A stretch of DNA of 64,000 bases from positions 23,598,005 through 23,662,004 of the forward strand of contig NC_063256.1 in NCBI RefSeq assembly GCF_019578655.1. Direction: 5' to 3'. The position numbers and the translations under genes are program-made. Within the stretch, counting starts at the first letter, position 1; each line of letters begins with the position of its first letter. Below the pieces are notes generated by a model. The model saw only the letters and a program-made list of their open reading frames with translations. It searched no databases and was not told the DNA's origin. Positions 60,444-64,000 of this stretch are shown here, piece after piece. The stretch is from Ricinus communis (taxonomy: Eukaryota; Streptophyta; Magnoliopsida; Malpighiales; Euphorbiaceae).

Positions 60444-63400
60444 ATTGTGGTGTTGTTTTGTCAAATTCATAAATATACACGTTTTTCGAGGTTATTTTCT
60501 TATATCGACAAATATACCCCATAAATAATATAAAATTAACCCATTTAAGGGGTTGTTTTCTCATACTCACAAATATCCCAAAATTGCGGAGTTATTTTCT
60601 CCGATCGATAAATATCCCTGTATTATAGGGTTGTTTTCTCATATTAAAAAATTTACCCCTTCTATGAGGCTGTTTTCTCAGACTCGCAATTACACTACTT
60701 TAACGGGGTTGTTTTCTCATATTTATAAATATATACGTTTTACGGGGTTATATTCTTATTTTGATAAATATACCACTTTTACAGGGTCGTTTTCTCATAT
60801 TATATTATTAGCACTACTATGGGATTGTTTTCTCAAATTCATAAATATACAAATTTTAGGGTGTTGTTTCCTGATTTTCATAAATTTACCCCTTTTACGG
60901 GGTTGTTTTCTCATGTTATAAAATTAATCCATTTAAGGGGTTGTTTTCTCATACTCACAAATATACCAAAAATTATGGGGTTATTTTCTCCGATTGATAA
61001 ATATCCCCGTAGTACGGGGTTATTTTCTCATATTAAAAAATTTACCCCTTCTACGAGGCTGTTTTCCGAGCCTCGTAATTACACTACTTTTACGGGGTTG
61101 TTTTGCCAGATTCATAAATATACACGTTTTATAGGGTTATTTTCTTACATTAATAAATATATCACTTTTACGAGGTCATTTTCTCATATTAAATTATTAG
61201 CACTATTGTAGTGTTGTTTTGTTAAATTCATAAATATACACATTTCGAGGTTATTTTTTTATATCGACAAATATACCCCTTTTACGGGGTTGTTTTCTGA
61301 TAATACAAAATTAACCCATTTAAGGGGTTATTTTCTCATACTAACAAATATCCCAAAGTTGCGGGGTTATTTTCTCCGATTGATAATCCTTGTATTACGG
61401 GGTTGTTTTCTCATATTAAAAAATTTACCCCTTCTATGAGGCTGTTTTCTCAGACTCGCAATTACACTACTTTTATGGGTTTGTTTTCTCATATTTATAA
61501 ATATATACGTTTTACGGGGTTGTTTTCTTATTTTGATAAATATACCACTTTTACGGAGTTATTTTCTCATATTAAATTATTAGCACTACTATGGTATTGT
61601 TTTCTCAAATTCATAAATATATAAATTTTACAGGGTTATTTTCATATATCGACAAATATATCCCTTTTACGGGGTTGTTTTCTCATGTTATAAAATTAAC
61701 CCATTTAAGGGAATTTTTCGTACTCACAAATATACCAAAATTACGGGGTTATTTTCTCCGATTGATAAATATTCTCATATTAAATTATTAGGACTATTAT
61801 AGGATTATTTTTCAAATTCATAAATTTACACATTTTACAGGGTTATTTTCTTATATCAACAAATATACCCCTTTTACAGGGTTGTCTTCTCATACTCTAA
61901 AATTAACCCATTTAAGGGGTTATTTTGTCATACTCACAAATATACTAAAATTGTGGGGTTATTTTCTCCGATTGATAAATATCCCCGTATTACGGGGTTG
62001 TTTTCTCATATTAAATTTTTTTCCTTCACGAGACTGTTTTCTCATACTCGCAGTTAAACTAATTATACCACTTTACAGGGTCGTTTGCTCATATTAAATT
62101 ATTAGCACTATTATGGGTTGTTTGTTCAGATTCATGAATAGACATGTTTTATGTGGTTATTTTCTTATAATTACAAATATACACCTTTTACGGGGTTGTT
62201 TTCTAATATTATAAAATTAACTCATTTTAGGGATTGTTTTCCCATACTAAAAAATATACTAAAATTACGGAGTTATTTTCTCCAATTGATAAATATTCCC
62301 GTATTATGGGGTCATTTTCTCATATTAAAAAATTTACCCTTTCTGTGATGCTATTTTCTTAGACTCGCAATTACATTACTTTTACAGGGGGTTATTTTCG
62401 TATATTAACAAATATACCACTTTTACGGGGTCGTCTTCTCATATTGAATTATTAGCACTATTATGGGTTGTTTTCTCAAATTCATATATTTACATGTTTT
62501 ACGAGGTTATTTTATTATATCCACAAATATATCCTTTTACGGGGTTGTTTTCTCATACTCTAAAATTAACCCATTTAAGGGGTTGTTCTCCCATACTCAC
62601 AAATATACCAAAAATTACGGGGTTATTTTCTCTGATTAAATATCCCCGTATTACGGGACTAATTTCTCATATTAAAAAATTTACTCCTTCTATGATGCTG
62701 TTTTCTCAGACTCTCAATTACACTACTTTTACGGGGTTATTTTCTCAAATTCATAAATATACACGTTTTACGGAGTTATTTTCTTATATTGATAATTATA
62801 CCACTTTTACAGGGTCTTTTTCGTATATTAAATTATTAGCACTATTATGGAGTTGTTTTGTCAAATTCATGAATTTACACATTTTACAGGGTTATTTTCT
62901 TATATCGACAAATATACCTGTTTTACGAGGTTGTTTTCTCATACTCTAAAATTAACCTATTTAAGGGATTGTTTTCCCATACTCACAAATATACCAAAAT
63001 TACGTGGTTATTTTCTCCGATTGATAAATATCCCGTATTACGAGGTTGTTTTCTAATATTTTTAAATATACCCCTCTTACGGGGTTGTTTTTTCATATTA
63101 TGTAATTTACCATTTCTACGAGGTTAGTTTCTCAACCTCGTAATTACACTACTTTTACGGGGTTATGTTCTCATATTCATAAATATACACATTTTATGAG
63201 GTCGTTTTCTCATATTAAATTATTAGCACTATTATGGGGTTGTTTTCTCAAATTCATAAATATACACGTTTTACTAGGTTATTCTCTTATACCAACAAAT
63301 ATAGCCCTTTTACGGGGTTGTTTTCTCAAATTGTAAATTTAATCCATTTTAGCGGTTGATTTCTCATACTCACAAATATACCAAAATAACATGGTTATTT

Positions 63401-64000
63401 TCTCCAATTGATAAATATTCCCGTACGGGGTTGTTTTCTCATATTAAAAAAATTACCCCTTCTATAGGGCTGTTTTCTCAGACTCGTAGTTACACTAATT
63501 TTAATGGGTTATTTTCTCAAATTCATAAATATACACGTTTTACGGGGTTACTTGCATATATGGATAAATATACCACTATTACGGGGTCATTTTCTCATAT
63601 TAAATTATTAGCACTATTATGGGGTTATTTTGAAAATTCATAAATATACACGTTTTACGGGGTTAGTTTCTTATATCGGCAAATATACACCTTTTACGGG
63701 GTTTATTTTCTTATATTATAAAATTAGCTCATTCACGAAGTTTTTTCCTATACTAAAAAATATACCAAAATTACGGGGTTATTTTCTCCGATTGATAAAT
63801 ATCCCCTTATCACGGGGTTGTTTTCTCATATTAAAAAATTTACCCCTTCGACGGGGCTGTTTTCTCAAACTCGCAATTACACTACTTCTACCGGGTTATT
63901 TTCTTATATTGATAATTATACCACTTTTACGGGGTCTTTTTCTCATATTAAATTATTAGCACTATTATAGGGTTATTTTATCAAATTCATAAATTTACAC
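60444..64000 (+). repeat. Satellite array to the window end
   Basis: Plus-polarity satellite, about nine HOR equivalents, starting with the second copy of the MITE target duplication and running off the window. A truncated B/C-type subunit (ATACCCCATAAATAATATAA) is near 60515. No gene, transposon or other interruption is seen. Confidence 0.95.

Overview
This is non-genic nuclear DNA from a flowering plant, most likely a eudicot. The evidence is a very AT-rich satellite, Del/Tekay-type Ty3/gypsy retrotransposons with ~3 kb LTRs, an Athila/Tat-type Ty3/gypsy remnant and a hAT-type MITE. I see no host gene. The species cannot be named from the sequence. About 43 of the 64 kb is one satellite family. 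Almost every open frame in the window is a by-product of its 39-bp periodicity (39 bp = 13 codons). Satellite design: a 38-39 bp subunit is organised into a ten-subunit higher-order repeat (HOR) of ~388-389 bp, best shown at 47575-47963. A second level, a ~1.08 kb unit in three tandem copies, lies at 17250-20490. || Layout: 1-761 is the end of a minus-strand Tekay LTR cut by the window edge. 762-6052 is satellite in minus polarity. 6053-9400 is an internally deleted Tekay element (minus). 9401-23463 is satellite (minus). 23464-23963 is exactly 500 N. 23964-30140 is satellite in plus polarity. 30141-33584 is the same deleted Tekay element (plus). 33585-34895 is satellite. 34896-37892 is a solo Tekay LTR. 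37893-42341 is satellite. 42342-45507 is a Tekay solo LTR. 45508-50556 is satellite. 50557-55338 is a truncated Athila/Tat-like element. 55339-57407 is satellite. 57408-58808 is a solo LTR of that second family (minus). 58809-60019 is satellite. 60020-60443 is a hAT-type MITE carrying a tRNA-like Pol III promoter. 60444-64000 is satellite. || Main result: the two sides of the N gap are a diverged inverted duplication. The same deleted Tekay element, with the same 5-bp target duplication (GATAA/TTATC), deletion junction and in-frame stop, sits in both arms. A second Tekay LTR also has the same target duplication (CGTTA/TAACG) in both arms. The right arm alone carries a further solo LTR at 34896-37892, and the left arm keeps the intact empty target site at 4814-4818. 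The order is therefore: satellite array, first Tekay insertions, internal deletion, inverted duplication, new insertion plus reduction to a solo LTR. The central parts of the two halves do not match, and the flip of polarity is hidden in the placeholder gap. The palindrome may be a real chromosomal rearrangement or a head-to-head join of two related contigs. || A second oddity is the Athila/Tat-like element. It has no 5-bp target duplication but is flanked by a ~170-bp direct duplication of satellite sequence.
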